64,000 nt of DNA from Planctomycetaceae bacterium (GCA_027487775.1 JAIYCY010000021.1:310001-374000), one strand, 5' to 3'; shown: positions 24,088-33,593, numbered from the stretch's first letter. Numbers and translations: made by a program. Notes: generated by a model not told the origin, from the letters alone.

Positions 24088-25545
24088 ATGTTGTTGAAGT
24101 GGTTTTACGAGCGTGCGCAGAATCAGGGTGGTGACCGTGCGATCACGGATGACCGAGGTACGGTGACGTTTGGTGAGTTAGCGGTGATGTCGGTGGGTTT
24201 GTCGAGGTTGATTGGATCGATGACGCAGCAGTTGCGTGTGGGTTGTGTGTTGCCGAGTTCGTCGGCGTTTACGGCGAGTTTTTACGGGTCGATGTTGGCG
24301 GGTCGGACGTTGGTTCCGATCAATTTTTTGTTATCGCCTGAGCAGATTGGTCACATTGTGCGTGATGCGGGGATTGATTTGATTTTGTCGGTGTCGCCGT
24401 TGGCGGAGCGATTTGGACAGATGCCCGGTGTGCGAGTGGTTGATTTGATGCAGTTGCCGCGGCCGAGTGGTCCTGTTCCGTTGCCGATGGAGCCGAAGGT
24501 GTTGCCGGAGTCGACGGCGGCGTTGTTGTATACGAGTGCGACGACTGGGATGCCGAAGGGTGTTCCGTTGACGCATGCGAATTTGGAATCGTGTGCGGCG
24601 TCTTGTGTGGAGCATGTGTTTCGGGGTGGTAATCACAGTTTTTTGGGGTTGGTTCCGACGTTTCATTCGTTGGGATTGTTGGCGACGGTGGTTGCGCCGA
24701 TGCGATTGGGTGCGTCGGTGACGTTTGCGGCGCGATTTAGTCCGGTGGGTGTGTTTGAGTTGTTAAGGAAGCAGAGGCCGAGCATTGTGATTGCGATCCC
24801 GTCGATGTTCCGGGCGATGTTGATGGCGAAGGTGGCGGACGGTGCGGATTTTGGATCGGTGTATGCGGCGATATGTGGTGGCGAGGCGTTGCCCGCGACG
24901 ACGCGTGAGTCATTTTCGGAGCGTTTTGGAGTGAGGTTGATGGAGGGCTATGGTCTGACGGAGACGTGTGGCCCGGTGAGTGTGAATACGCCTGAGCGGT
25001 ATCGGGCGGGGAGTGTTGGGGTGATGATTCCGGGCGCGGAGGTGCGAGTGGTGGATGAGACGGGGACGGATCTGGTCAGGGGCGGCACGGGTGAGATTTT
25101 GTTGCGTGGGCCGATGGTGATGGGAGGCTATTTCAATTTGCCGGAGGCGAGTCAGGGCGTGTTGAGAGATGGGTGGTTCAGGACGGGCGACATTGGGCAT
25201 GTGGATGAAGAGGGGTATTTGTTCATCACGGGTCGCGCGAAGGAGATCATTATTGTGGGTGGCGAGAAGATGTTTCCGCGAGAGGTGGAGGAGATGTTGC
25301 TGTCGCATCCTTCGGTCGCGGAGGCGGCGGTGATCGGAAGGCCGGACGAATCAAGAGGTGAGGCGGCGGTGGCGTTTGTGTCTGCGCGTGAGGGGATGTC
25401 GATTGATGTGATGTCGTTGCGGGGGCATTTGCGAGAGTTGGGTTTGCCTGGTTGGAAGATGCCGCGAGACGTGCATGTGGTGCAACAGTTACCGCGTTCG
25501 CCGACGGGGAAGGTGTTGAAGCGTGAGTTGGCGCAGATGGCTTAG
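24088..25545 (+). CDS. AMP-binding acyl-CoA (or acyl-ACP) synthetase
   Basis: A 485-residue adenylate-forming enzyme that activates a carboxylic acid with ATP. Motifs in order: the P-loop-like 'ALLYTSATTGMPKGVPLTHA' (about residue 150), 'EGYGLTETCGPVSVN' (about 290), 'DGWFRTGDIGHVDEEGYLFI' (about 370) and the catalytic lysine block 'PRSPTGKVLKREL' at the C-terminus. The build is that of a fatty-acid CoA ligase. AGGAGG lies 6 nt before ATG 24088. It stands alone, so the acid used is unknown; it could supply starters to the type III PKS at 5 kb, but nothing links them. Confidence 0.92.
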   Translation: MLLKWFYERAQNQGGDRAITDDRGTVTFGELAVMSVGLSRLIGSMTQQLRVGCVLPSSSAFTASFYGSMLAGRTLVPINFLLSPEQIGHIVRDAGIDLILSVSPLAERFGQMPGVRVVDLMQLPRPSGPVPLPMEPKVLPESTAALLYTSATTGMPKGVPLTHANLESCAASCVEHVFRGGNHSFLGLVPTFHSLGLLATVVAPMRLGASVTFAARFSPVGVFELLRKQRPSIVIAIPSMFRAMLMAKVADGADFGSVYAAICGGEALPATTRESFSERFGVRLMEGYGLTETCGPVSVNTPERYRAGSVGVMIPGAEVRVVDETGTDLVRGGTGEILLRGPMVMGGYFNLPEASQGVLRDGWFRTGDIGHVDEEGYLFITGRAKEIIIVGGEKMFPREVEEMLLSHPSVAEAAVIGRPDESRGEAAVAFVSAREGMSIDVMSLRGHLRELGLPGWKMPRDVHVVQQLPRSPTGKVLKRELAQMA

Positions 25546-25646
25546 GGCGATCGCGATGACAAATCGGTGTGATTCGATACAATTCAGAATGTTCGGCAAG
25601 ATTCTGAGCGTTCGAAACATGATTCGAGATGAGTGAAGGAGTCGCG

Positions 25647-26066
25647 ATGTCTAATATGCCCCCTCCGCCGCCTGTTGGAACTTCCGGGCCTTCGTCGTCG
25701 AGTCCGCCTCCTCCGCCTGCGGGATATGAGGTTCCGCCGGGGGCGCAGCCATTGGAGCCGAATCCAGAGAATCGGACGATGGCGATGTTGTGTCATATCT
25801 TGGGGATTTTTACCGGCTTCATCGGGCCGCTCTTGGTGTGGCTTTTGAAGAAGGATCAGTCTCCGTTCATCAACTATCACGGTAAGGAGGCGCTCAATTT
25901 TGCGATCACATCGTTGCTGCTGATGATTGTGGTGGGCGTGGTGACGTGTGGATTTGGTGCGCCGGTTGTTGCGATCGCGATGATCGTTTTCCTTGTGCTT
26001 GCGGGATTGGCAGCCAATCGTGGCGAATGGTATCGGTATCCGTATTCGCTTCGATTGATCAAGTGA
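25647..26066 (+). CDS. DUF4870 domain membrane protein
   Basis: A 139-residue protein: a Pro-rich cytosolic N-terminus (residues 1-42, with PPPPP runs), then the DUF4870/Tic20-like domain 'MAMLCHILGIFTGFIGPLLV', 'WLLKKDQSPFINYHGKEALN' and two further helices 'LLLMIVVGVVTCGFGAPVVA'. The 'K.SPFI..H.KEALNF' block is diagnostic. Function of the family is unknown. GAAGGAG precedes ATG 25647, which I prefer to the ATG at 25629. Confidence 0.9.
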   Translation: MSNMPPPPPVGTSGPSSSSPPPPPAGYEVPPGAQPLEPNPENRTMAMLCHILGIFTGFIGPLLVWLLKKDQSPFINYHGKEALNFAITSLLLMIVVGVVTCGFGAPVVAIAMIVFLVLAGLAANRGEWYRYPYSLRLIK

Positions 26067-26124
26067 TGGATGGTGTGGGGTGAAAGTGCATGACCTGCCG
26101 GGATATCTTGCGTAGGATCATGGG

Positions 26125-26457
26125 ATGACCATTTTCGAAAAGATCATGGCGGGTCAGATTCCTGCGCGTATTGAGTTTGAGGACGAGCATGTGATTGTCA
26201 TTCATGACATCAGTCCGCAGGCTCCGGTGCATTTGCTGGTGATTCCGAGGAAGGTGATTCCGACGGTGAACGATATTGGTGGGTCGGATCAGGAGTTGAT
26301 TGGTCATTTGTTTTCGACTGCGTCGCGTGTGATGAGGGGATTGGGTCACACGGATTATCGTTGTGTGTTTAACTGTGGTGCTGGTGCGCAGCAGACGGTG
26401 TTCCATCTGCATCTTCATGTGCTGGCGGGTCGCTCGTTTAGCTGGCCGCCCGGGTGA
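26125..26457 (+). CDS. HIT family (HINT-like) nucleotide hydrolase
   Basis: A 110-residue protein with the complete HINT pattern: 'TIFEKIMAGQIPARIEFEDE' at the N-terminus, 'QAPVHLLVIPRKVIPTVNDI' in the middle, and the histidine triad 'QQTVFHLHLHVLAGR' near the C-terminus. Such enzymes hydrolyse purine nucleoside phosphoramidates and aminoacyl-adenylates in the cytosol. The length is normal. It lies 58 bp after the DUF4870 gene in the same direction. Confidence 0.95.
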   Translation: MTIFEKIMAGQIPARIEFEDEHVIVIHDISPQAPVHLLVIPRKVIPTVNDIGGSDQELIGHLFSTASRVMRGLGHTDYRCVFNCGAGAQQTVFHLHLHVLAGRSFSWPPG

Positions 26458-26494
26458 GGTGGTGCGGGGCGTGTGGGTGTTGGGCGGCGAGCAT

Positions 26495-26546
26495 GTTCAG
26501 GGAGAATGTTCAGGGAGAATGTTCAGGGCGGGTGTTCAGGGCATGG
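26495..26546. repeat. Four 13-bp tandem repeats (gttcagggagaat)
   Basis: Units at 26495, 26508, 26521 and 26534. The first two are identical; the others change the last five bases. The last unit overlaps the stop codon of the convergent gene ending at 26536. Confidence 0.9.
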
Positions 26547-27843
26547 GTATGTTGGTGATGTTGAAGGGGACTTCGATTTCGCGGAAGTCGGAGGGCAGGT
26601 CGAGGTTGAGGGAGAGTGGGGTGGCGTCGGCTTGTTGTGGTGGGCGGTAGGCGACGTGGACTTCGAGCGTGTTGGCGTTTCCGGCGCGTGTGTTCATGTT
26701 GCGTTGGTGTACGGGTCGGCTTTTGGCATCGAGTACGCGAGCGGATTGGAGGGCTTCGAGTACGCGTTGTCGGGTGGTGGATTGGGCGGATCCTCGGATT
26801 GTGAATCGGACGATGTGTGTGTTTTCGCCGCGTTGTAGTTCTGGGATGTCGAGGTTTTCGGGTGCGGTTTCGATGCGAAGTGTTCCGCCTTCGATGTCGA
26901 CTTCGATGGGCTCGAATTTGGCGAGATTGGGTATGGCGACGCGTTGGACGCGTGAGGCGATATTGACTTGAACGCGTCCGGCGAGTTCGACGATTTCGGA
27001 GCCGACGTTTTTGGGATATTGGAGTTGGAATTGCAGGTTGGCGAAGCCTGCGTTCTGGACGAAGCTGGTTGTAGCGCCGCCTTCGCGAAGGAGTGATTGT
27101 CCGAGGTCATCGACGGCCCGCTCGAGTGTGATGCGTGTTTGTCCGCTGGCCATGCGGATTTTGGGTTCGCTGCGGAGCATGGCCTGGACGATGAAGTTTT
27201 CGCTGCTGTTTCCGAGTCCGATTTGTCGGATGCGTGAGTAGTGGACGGAGTTGACGGTGAAGATGAAGGGTCCGCGTTCGTGAGTGAGTCCGGTGAATTG
27301 TCGATTTCCGCCGTGCTGGAGCGTCCAGATGTTTCCGTTGACGACGACGCCGAGGTTGGTGGCGCGTTCGAGTTCAGCGAGTGCTTCCCAGTAGGTCGCG
27401 TGATCGACGCGATAGTTGAAGAGTCGATCGAGTGGTGCGCCGGGGTATTCAGGCAGGACGAGTTCGCCTTGGGTTTGGGCGTTGAAAGCTCGGACGATGT
27501 CGGCGGGGGTGACTTGCTGGAGATCGAGCGTGATGCGTGTGGGGCGTAGGAGTCGTTGTTCGTCGATGCTGGCGAGAGCGGCTTCGAGTCGGGTGATTTC
27601 TTCAGGATCGTTGGTTTGAGCGAGTCGGTTCTTCAGGGCTTCGACGACGGAGGCGGGGTCTGAATCGAAGGCGAGTTCGACGAGTTTTGCTTGAGCCGCC
27701 TCGCGTGCGGACCAATCGTCGGAGCGGAGGTCTGAGAGGGCGGATTCGAGAGGCGAGTTGGGTTGGTCAGCGTGAAGCGTGGGCGGTGTTGAGGCGAGGA
27801 GAGAGGCGAGGAAGAGGGCCAAGAGTGTGCGTGGGCGTTGCAT
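26536..27843 (-). CDS. Secreted hypothetical protein, 435 residues
   Basis: Not recognised as a named family. It has a signal peptide (residues 1-26, 'MQRPRTLLALFLASLLASTP' then an A-D junction), then an alpha-helical HEAT-like stretch ('SPLESALSDLRSDDWSAREA'), a secretin N0/STN-like segment ('ITLDLQQVTPADIVRAFNAQ' followed by 'LDRLFNYRVDHATYWEALAE', resembling the STN short domain), and a beta-rich C-terminal half. Probably periplasmic. AGGAG precedes ATG 27843. The STN-like part hints at a link with secretion or envelope assembly, but no secretin genes are adjacent. Confidence 0.65.
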   Translation of the reverse strand: MQRPRTLLALFLASLLASTPPTLHADQPNSPLESALSDLRSDDWSAREAAQAKLVELAFDSDPASVVEALKNRLAQTNDPEEITRLEAALASIDEQRLLRPTRITLDLQQVTPADIVRAFNAQTQGELVLPEYPGAPLDRLFNYRVDHATYWEALAELERATNLGVVVNGNIWTLQHGGNRQFTGLTHERGPFIFTVNSVHYSRIRQIGLGNSSENFIVQAMLRSEPKIRMASGQTRITLERAVDDLGQSLLREGGATTSFVQNAGFANLQFQLQYPKNVGSEIVELAGRVQVNIASRVQRVAIPNLAKFEPIEVDIEGGTLRIETAPENLDIPELQRGENTHIVRFTIRGSAQSTTRQRVLEALQSARVLDAKSRPVHQRNMNTRAGNANTLEVHVAYRPPQQADATPLSLNLDLPSDFREIEVPFNITNIPMP

Positions 27844-27924
27844 GGTGAGCTCCTGCCGTGAGTGTAGACGCGAGCGGGGCATGTCGTCGCGAGGGTGGCT
27901 TGAAAACGTGTAGAGAAACGTAGA

Positions 27925-27960
27925 CCGGCCCGCAGGCTTGATTGAGGGCCTGCGGGCCGG
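27925..27960. terminator. Hairpin, perfect 13-bp GC stem
   Basis: ccggcccgcaggc (27925-27937) pairs fully with 27948-27960 around a 10-nt loop. On the minus strand it is followed by tacgtttctc. It probably ends transcription of the Cys-rich gene (28044-28229). Confidence 0.75.
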
Positions 27961-28043
27961 GGCTAAGGGTTTTGAGGATGTGCGAGAGTTTGGATCACGT
28001 GTTCATCGAAGTGGATTCGATGAACGGGTGATCAACCGCGATT

Positions 28044-28229
28044 TCAGGCGGGTTTGCAGCAGGGCTTGGTGCATTCGCTGCACTTATCGCCGCAGCAGGC
28101 CTTGCAGTCGGGGCAGCTGCAGGTGGCGACTTTGCCGCCGGCCTTGTTGGCAGCACAACCGAAAGCGCCGGCGGAGAGCATCAGACCGGCAACGAGGGCG
28201 AGCGAGGCTTTGATGAGATTCTTCGACAT
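28044..28229 (-). CDS. Small cysteine-rich exported protein (metallothionein-like)
   Basis: A 61-residue protein: a signal peptide 'LIKASLALVAGLMLSAGAFG' ending just before a cysteine (possible but non-ideal lipobox AFGC), then a mature part with eleven more or less paired cysteines: CSCPDC, CCGDKC, SEC, PCC. The spacing resembles metal-binding Cys-rich peptides. AAGGA lies before the ATG. It is encoded near another exported protein with CC and CPHC motifs (28414-28845). Metal binding in the periplasm is an inference; I do not know a characterised member. Confidence 0.75.
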   Translation of the reverse strand: MSKNLIKASLALVAGLMLSAGAFGCAANKAGGKVATCSCPDCKACCGDKCSECTKPCCKPA

Positions 28230-28413
28230 GATTGTAATCCTTGGATATGAGTAAAAGTTGGAAAGAGAATAGAGGTTCAAATGAAAGACTTGAGTTGTTT
28301 TGCGTTCGACAAGATGACGAAGCTGGAGATCGTCTCTTGGGGCTGATGAGGACACGAGACAAAGATCGTGGCAGGTGCCGACGATCGTTCGTGGGTCAGC
28401 GAGTGGGGCAGGA

Positions 28414-28845
28414 TCAACAGGTGAGCATGACGCGTAGTTCGACCGGTGAGGTCGGCGGGCCGTGCTCGCGGGGGAGTTGAAGTGTGTTGAAGCTGATCGG
28501 TTCGGTTCGGTTCGACGAGGCGATGAGAACGACGGGGAGGACGAATGTTGTCGGGTCGAGATCAATCGAGCTTGATGCCGACGCCGAGACGGTCAACATG
28601 GATCCCTGGCAGTGGGGGCAATCCTTGGATTCGGTTGACTTTTCAGATGAAGAGTCGGAGGCGTTGATCGGATTTCGATCGGGCATCGCGCCGGCGCAGC
28701 AGGCTTGCGAGATCTCGATGCTGGTGGTCGGGTTTGGAGTGGAGGTTTTCCAGATGCTGGCGCGGACGCAGACACATGCGAGCGGCCCGAGCAGGAGCCA
28801 GGCAGCCAGCATGGTGGGGAGGATTTTCTCGAGCCGCGTTTGCAT
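28414..28845 (-). CDS. Exported hypothetical protein with CC and CPHC motifs (DUF2946-like)
   Basis: A 143-residue protein with an N-terminal hydrophobic segment ('LPTMLAAWLLLGPLACVCV'), a Cys-Cys pair at about residue 48 and a CPHC motif at about residue 76, the latter like heavy-metal or thioredoxin-type sites. Upstream there is no Shine-Dalgarno; instead TACAAT lies 8 nt before the ATG, so transcription may begin at the start codon (leaderless). A second protein of the same length and a similar CC/CxxC layout is encoded at 49698-50129. The family name is tentative. Confidence 0.55.
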   Translation of the reverse strand: MQTRLEKILPTMLAAWLLLGPLACVCVRASIWKTSTPNPTTSIEISQACCAGAMPDRNPINASDSSSEKSTESKDCPHCQGSMLTVSASASSSIDLDPTTFVLPVVLIASSNRTEPISFNTLQLPREHGPPTSPVELRVMLTC

Positions 28846-29111
28846 CTATATAGATTGTAGCATTCATCGGACGAAAAGTCGCAGGAAGTTGAGCGTCCGA
28901 GTTTTGGGAGGACTCAGGGATTGCGAGTAGCGGTGGGTGGCGCGTGCGCCCTGCGACAAATCGGACATGTCGATCCGGTGATTTTTTCGTGATCGGATGG
29001 AGGGTGCGCGGTAGGGTCTTGGCGTCCTCGCCGCTGGGACCGTTCAAGGTTTCGGCCCCTGTCTCCGAGGTTGATGTGTTGCTTGTGATCGATTCCTTCG
29101 GAGGATTTTTT

Positions 29112-31196
29112 ATGCCCGTTTCCTACACCACTGCGGACATTCGCAACGTCTTGTTTGCCGGCCACAAGTCGGCCGGCAAAACCACGCTGCTCGAAGCGTT
29201 GCTGCACGCTGCCGGCGCGATCAACGTCATGGGCGAGGTTGCTCGTGGGACGACGGTGAGCGATTTTGAGAAGGAGGAGAAGGCGCATGGACATTCGATT
29301 TACTCGTCGATTTTGCATGCCGATCACATGGGCAGGCGATTGAACTTGATTGACTCGCCGGGCTCGCCTGAGTTGATTGGTCAGGCGTTATGTGCGATGC
29401 CGGCGGTCGAGACGGTAGCGGTGGTGGTGAACGCTGCGAGCGGGATCGAATTGGTCACGCGGAAGATCATGGAGGCGGCCCGCGAGCGGAACATTCCGCG
29501 AGCGATCATCATCAATCACATCGACGCGCCGGACGTTGATCTGGAAGATCTCGTCGATCGGATTCAGAAGACGTTCGGGAGCGAATGTCTGCCGGTGAAT
29601 CTGCCTGCGAAGGGCGGATCTGCGATCACCAAGTGCCTGCTGAACCGTTCGGGCGAGTCGGACATTTTTTCGGTCGAGGTGCAGCATCAGGCGATTCTGG
29701 ATCAGGTGGTGGAGGTGGATGAAGGATTGATGGAGAGGTATTTGGGCGGTGAGGAGCCGAACTATGAGGCGCTTCATGATCCGTTTGAGAAGTGCATGGA
29801 CGAGGGGCACGTGGTTCCGATTTTGTTTACGAATGCGAAGTCTGGGGTGGGTGTGCGGGAGTTGCTGGATTTTGTTGCGCGATGGTTTCCGAGTCCGCTC
29901 GAGGGCAATCAGCAGCCTTTCATGATGGACGTTCCTGAGCAGGATCACACTGCGGAGATTCCGTTTGAATACAAGGAGGGTGCCAGCGATCCGATGTTTG
30001 CGCACGTGTTTAAGGTGACCAGTGATCCGTTCGTGGGCAAGCTGGCGATTTTCCGTGTGCACGACGGCAAGCTGACGGGGCAGAGTCAGGTGATCATTGG
30101 TCACTCGAAGAAGCCGATCAAGCTCGCGCACGTGTTTCATTTGCAGGGCAAGCAGCACATTGAGGTGCCCGAGATCATTGCGGGAGATATCGGAGCGGTG
30201 GCGAAGATTGAGGAGATTCATCTGAACGATGTATTGCATGACGATCACAAGCTCGACACGGTTCACCACAAGCGTGATCCGCTGCCCACGCCGATGTACA
30301 GCCTGGCGGTGACGCCCAAGGCGCGTGGCGACGAGCAGAAGCTCAACGGCATGTTGACGCGGATGGCCGAGGAGGATCCGACGTTTAGATGGACGACCGA
30401 TCGTGCGACGCACGAGGTGGTGATCACGGGGATGGGCGAGTTGCATTTGCGTTTGGTGCTTGAGCGGCTGGAGGCGCGTGGACTGCATGTGGATACCAAG
30501 CCGCCGAAGATTGCCTACAAGGAGACGATTCTCGCACCGGCAGAGGGTCATCACCGACATAAGAAGCAGACGGGCGGGGCGGGACAGTTCGGGGAGGTTT
30601 TTTTGCGTGTCGAGCCGCTTCCCGAGGATTCGCCGGCGCACACTGGGCAGGGCGGGTCAGGCTTTGAGTTTGTGAATGAAGTGTTCGGCGGGACGATTCC
30701 GGGGCAATACATTCCCGCGGTTGAAAAGGGTGTGCGTGACATCATGGAGCTTGGCGCGGTGGCGGGCTATAGCCTGACGAACGTGCGGTGTATTGTGTAT
30801 GACGGGAAGTATCATCCGGTGGACAGCAAGGAAGTCGCGTTTCGAGCGGCGGGCAAGTTTGCGTTCATCGACGCGATTAAGAAGGCTCGTCCGACGCTGC
30901 TCGAGCCGATCGTGAAGTTGGAAGTGATTGTGCCTGAAGACAAGCTCGGCGCGATCACGGGCGATCTTTCGGGCAAACGTGGTCGCATCCAGGGGACGGA
31001 CATGCTCGGCGGAGGCTTCGTGCGTGTTGACGCGCTGGCTCCGCTTGGCGAGTTGCTGAGTTACAACGCGCAGCTCAAGAGTGTGACCGGGGGTCAGGGG
31101 AGTTTCACGATGGACCTTTCGCATTACGACCCGGCCCCGCCGCAGATTCAGCAGCGTGAGACGGCGAGCTTTGCAGGGCACAAGGACGAGGATTGA
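29112..31196 (+). CDS. Elongation factor G-like GTPase (EF-G paralogue)
   Basis: A 694-residue translational GTPase of EF-G domain order. The P-loop GHKSAGKT is at residues 17-24; the G3 motif reads D81-S-P-G-S, where EF-G normally has DTPGH; the G4 motif reads N135-H-I-D instead of NKxD. Domains II-V are recognisable ('DPMFAHVFKVTSDPFVGKLA', 'YKETILAPAEGHHRHKKQTG', 'DLSGKRGRIQGTDM'). The changed catalytic His and G4 Lys resemble the EF-G2/FusA2 paralogues, whose role is not settled, rather than the translocase. GGAGG precedes ATG 29112. No ribosomal genes are nearby. Confidence 0.9.
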   Translation: MPVSYTTADIRNVLFAGHKSAGKTTLLEALLHAAGAINVMGEVARGTTVSDFEKEEKAHGHSIYSSILHADHMGRRLNLIDSPGSPELIGQALCAMPAVETVAVVVNAASGIELVTRKIMEAARERNIPRAIIINHIDAPDVDLEDLVDRIQKTFGSECLPVNLPAKGGSAITKCLLNRSGESDIFSVEVQHQAILDQVVEVDEGLMERYLGGEEPNYEALHDPFEKCMDEGHVVPILFTNAKSGVGVRELLDFVARWFPSPLEGNQQPFMMDVPEQDHTAEIPFEYKEGASDPMFAHVFKVTSDPFVGKLAIFRVHDGKLTGQSQVIIGHSKKPIKLAHVFHLQGKQHIEVPEIIAGDIGAVAKIEEIHLNDVLHDDHKLDTVHHKRDPLPTPMYSLAVTPKARGDEQKLNGMLTRMAEEDPTFRWTTDRATHEVVITGMGELHLRLVLERLEARGLHVDTKPPKIAYKETILAPAEGHHRHKKQTGGAGQFGEVFLRVEPLPEDSPAHTGQGGSGFEFVNEVFGGTIPGQYIPAVEKGVRDIMELGAVAGYSLTNVRCIVYDGKYHPVDSKEVAFRAAGKFAFIDAIKKARPTLLEPIVKLEVIVPEDKLGAITGDLSGKRGRIQGTDMLGGGFVRVDALAPLGELLSYNAQLKSVTGGQGSFTMDLSHYDPAPPQIQQRETASFAGHKDED

Positions 31197-31310
31197 TTGG
31201 CCGCGACATGCACGATCGATCGTGTGTTGTGGGCGGTGCAGTGTGGGTCGTCAGAGTGATCGCGTACGAATTCTTCATCCCCGAGCCGTCCGCCGTCCGA
31301 TAAAGCAGAT

Positions 31311-33593
31311 GTGTCGTCGTCCACGCCGATCGCTACATCTTCCCACGCCCGGCCTGCGGACGGACGCGTGCGCGCCGGGCACGGTGATCCGATCAAGGAC
31401 TCGACGGGCCAACCGGTCGATGGTTTGTGCGGTTCATTGATCGAAGAGGTTCGACAGGCGATCACGCAGAGCGACTGGAGCCGCGTGGTGGAGATGCTGA
31501 TCGCGCGACGCGATCCCGGCTCGGCGCGGCTGGTCCGGTTGTCGCGCAACCTCGAATGCGTGCGGCTTCGCCACCCTTCGATCCATGAGATGATCGTGCG
31601 GCATTTGGATCGTCCGATCGGGCGACCTCGGTGGCGATTCGATGGGGTGCGTGACTTCGATCCAATCGAATCTGACATCCAGCTCAACAAGCCTCTGGCG
31701 CTGGCGGGCCTCGCGGACGGAAAGTTGCTGGCCGCCCTGATGCGACATGCGCGGCCAAACTCGCTGGGTCAGGCGCAGTCGATCACGATTCTGGAGACCG
31801 ACCCCGCCCGGCTATTGCCTGCCTTCGCGGAATCCGACCTTCGACCTGCGATCGATTCGTCGCGTGTGCGGTGGTATGTGGGTCCTGGTGCGTTCGACGA
31901 TCTCGCGCGTGATTTGATCGCGTGTCCGATGCAGGCGATTCCGTCACGCCTTGTCGGGCCGAGCGCGTTGGACTTCGCTCCGTCGCTGGATCAGGTGCTG
32001 CGAGCTGTTCAGGCGCATGATCGCGAGCTTGGGCAGCGCATCGAGTCGATGTATCGGGACTTTCGGGCTGAAGCCTTCCTAGCGGGGGTTTGTCGGGTCG
32101 AAGGATCGAGCGAAGTTCGATCGGAAGTGTCGTTGGTGGCGCGTCGGCCTCGCGTGCTGCTGCTGACGAGTCGATTCACGACGGTGTTGCAACATGCGAC
32201 GCGTGACGCCGACGACGGGTTTGCGCGACTCGGCTTCGATACGTTGACGCTGATTGAATCGGACGATGCTGAGCAGCTGACGGCGCGTGCTGTTCGGGCG
32301 GCGCTTTGTTCGTTTCGGCCGGATCTGGTTTTTCAGATTGATCATCAGCGAGCCGAGTGGGGCGATTTGTTTCCGTCGACGCTTCCGTTTGTGAATTGGG
32401 CTCAGGATCACCTTCCGAATCTCACGACTTCGGCGGCGGGTCGTGCGATGGGTGCGGGCGATTTCGCGCTGCTCATGAGCGTGGAGCGTTACACGAAGCT
32501 GTATGACTATCCTGCCCGTCAGTGCATGGAGTTTCGCAAGCTCACGCGGTTTGTCGATCTCGAGTCGCGTGATCGCCCGAAGCAACTTGCGGGGGAAAAC
32601 AGTTGGGCGAAGTCGCTCGTGTATGTTTCGAATTGGTCGGATTCACCGGAGCGTGTGGCGGACCGATTGGTGATGCAGCAGCCTGACGCGACGTCCCGTC
32701 GGATCGCGCGTGATGCGTGCGACGTGATCCTTCGTGAAGCACGTCGGAACAATATTGCAGAGACTGCCGGCTCGATTCGGCGAATGGTTGGTGATCGGCT
32801 GGACGGGTTGGAAACGAGGTCTCGACATCGTTTGTGGAGCGGATTGTGGGAGCAGTTGGGCAATTCGCTTTATCGCAGGCAGGCGTTGCGATGGGCGGCG
32901 CGGATCGCGCGTGAGAAGGGATTGGATCTGGCGATTTTCGGTCGCGGCTGGGATCGCGATGCGGAGTTTTCGCGTTATGCGCGGGGCGTGATTGCGTATG
33001 GGCCTGAGTTGGAGCAGCTCACGCGGGCCTGTTGTGCGACGCTTGTGCTGGAGCCTTATGTTTGCTGGTCGCATCAGCGTCTGCTCGATGCGCTGTCGGC
33101 GGGCGGTCGGGTGATCGTGCGCGATCATGCAGCGCATCGTCTCATTCGCGAGATTGCGAAGTTGGTTCTGCGTGCGGGTGAGCCGCGGGTTGATTCGACG
33201 GATGCGTTACGTGATCGACTGGATGAAAAGTCGCGAGCCGAGTTGGATCGGACGATCGGGGCTTGCCGTGATTTGTCGACGAGTGACGAATCGCTGGATC
33301 TTGTGCAGACCTACGGGCAATTGGTTTTGAGCGGATTTGCAACGCTGGAAGAGCCGTTGCTGGAGGCCTTGGATGACGTGACATTCAGTGACGAGGCGAC
33401 GTTGGAGCGTCGGGTGGTTGATGCGATGGGGCCGGCTGATTTGTTGATGGCAGCGTCGGGCTGCATGCGAAGAAGTGCCGCCGACCGGTACGACTATGCG
33501 GCGGGGTTGGGTCGTGTGGTGAAGTGGATGGTCGATCGACTTCGCGAGCGACCGTTGTGTTTGTCAGACATGGAAACGAGGGACACGCGATGA
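31311..33593 (+). CDS. Large CgeB-like glycosyltransferase
   Basis: A 760-residue protein. The N-terminal half holds 'SITILETDPARLLPAFAESD' and 'VRWYVGPGAFDDLARDL', which resemble the pre-domain of large bacterial GT proteins and Maf-type flagellin glycosyltransferases. The middle has 'PDLVFQIDHQRAEWGDLFPS' and 'LPFVNWAQDHLPNL' (DUF3880/CgeB-like). The end has 'LAIFGRGWDRDAEFSRYARG' and 'LVLEPYVCWSHQRLLDALSA', the donor-binding half of a GT-B enzyme. It probably glycosylates a surface protein or polysaccharide. The start (GTG 31311) is uncertain. Its stop overlaps the ATG of the FkbM gene (ATGA), so the two are coupled. Confidence 0.7.
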   Translation: MSSSTPIATSSHARPADGRVRAGHGDPIKDSTGQPVDGLCGSLIEEVRQAITQSDWSRVVEMLIARRDPGSARLVRLSRNLECVRLRHPSIHEMIVRHLDRPIGRPRWRFDGVRDFDPIESDIQLNKPLALAGLADGKLLAALMRHARPNSLGQAQSITILETDPARLLPAFAESDLRPAIDSSRVRWYVGPGAFDDLARDLIACPMQAIPSRLVGPSALDFAPSLDQVLRAVQAHDRELGQRIESMYRDFRAEAFLAGVCRVEGSSEVRSEVSLVARRPRVLLLTSRFTTVLQHATRDADDGFARLGFDTLTLIESDDAEQLTARAVRAALCSFRPDLVFQIDHQRAEWGDLFPSTLPFVNWAQDHLPNLTTSAAGRAMGAGDFALLMSVERYTKLYDYPARQCMEFRKLTRFVDLESRDRPKQLAGENSWAKSLVYVSNWSDSPERVADRLVMQQPDATSRRIARDACDVILREARRNNIAETAGSIRRMVGDRLDGLETRSRHRLWSGLWEQLGNSLYRRQALRWAARIAREKGLDLAIFGRGWDRDAEFSRYARGVIAYGPELEQLTRACCATLVLEPYVCWSHQRLLDALSAGGRVIVRDHAAHRLIREIAKLVLRAGEPRVDSTDALRDRLDEKSRAELDRTIGACRDLSTSDESLDLVQTYGQLVLSGFATLEEPLLEALDDVTFSDEATLERRVVDAMGPADLLMAASGCMRRSAADRYDYAAGLGRVVKWMVDRLRERPLCLSDMETRDTR

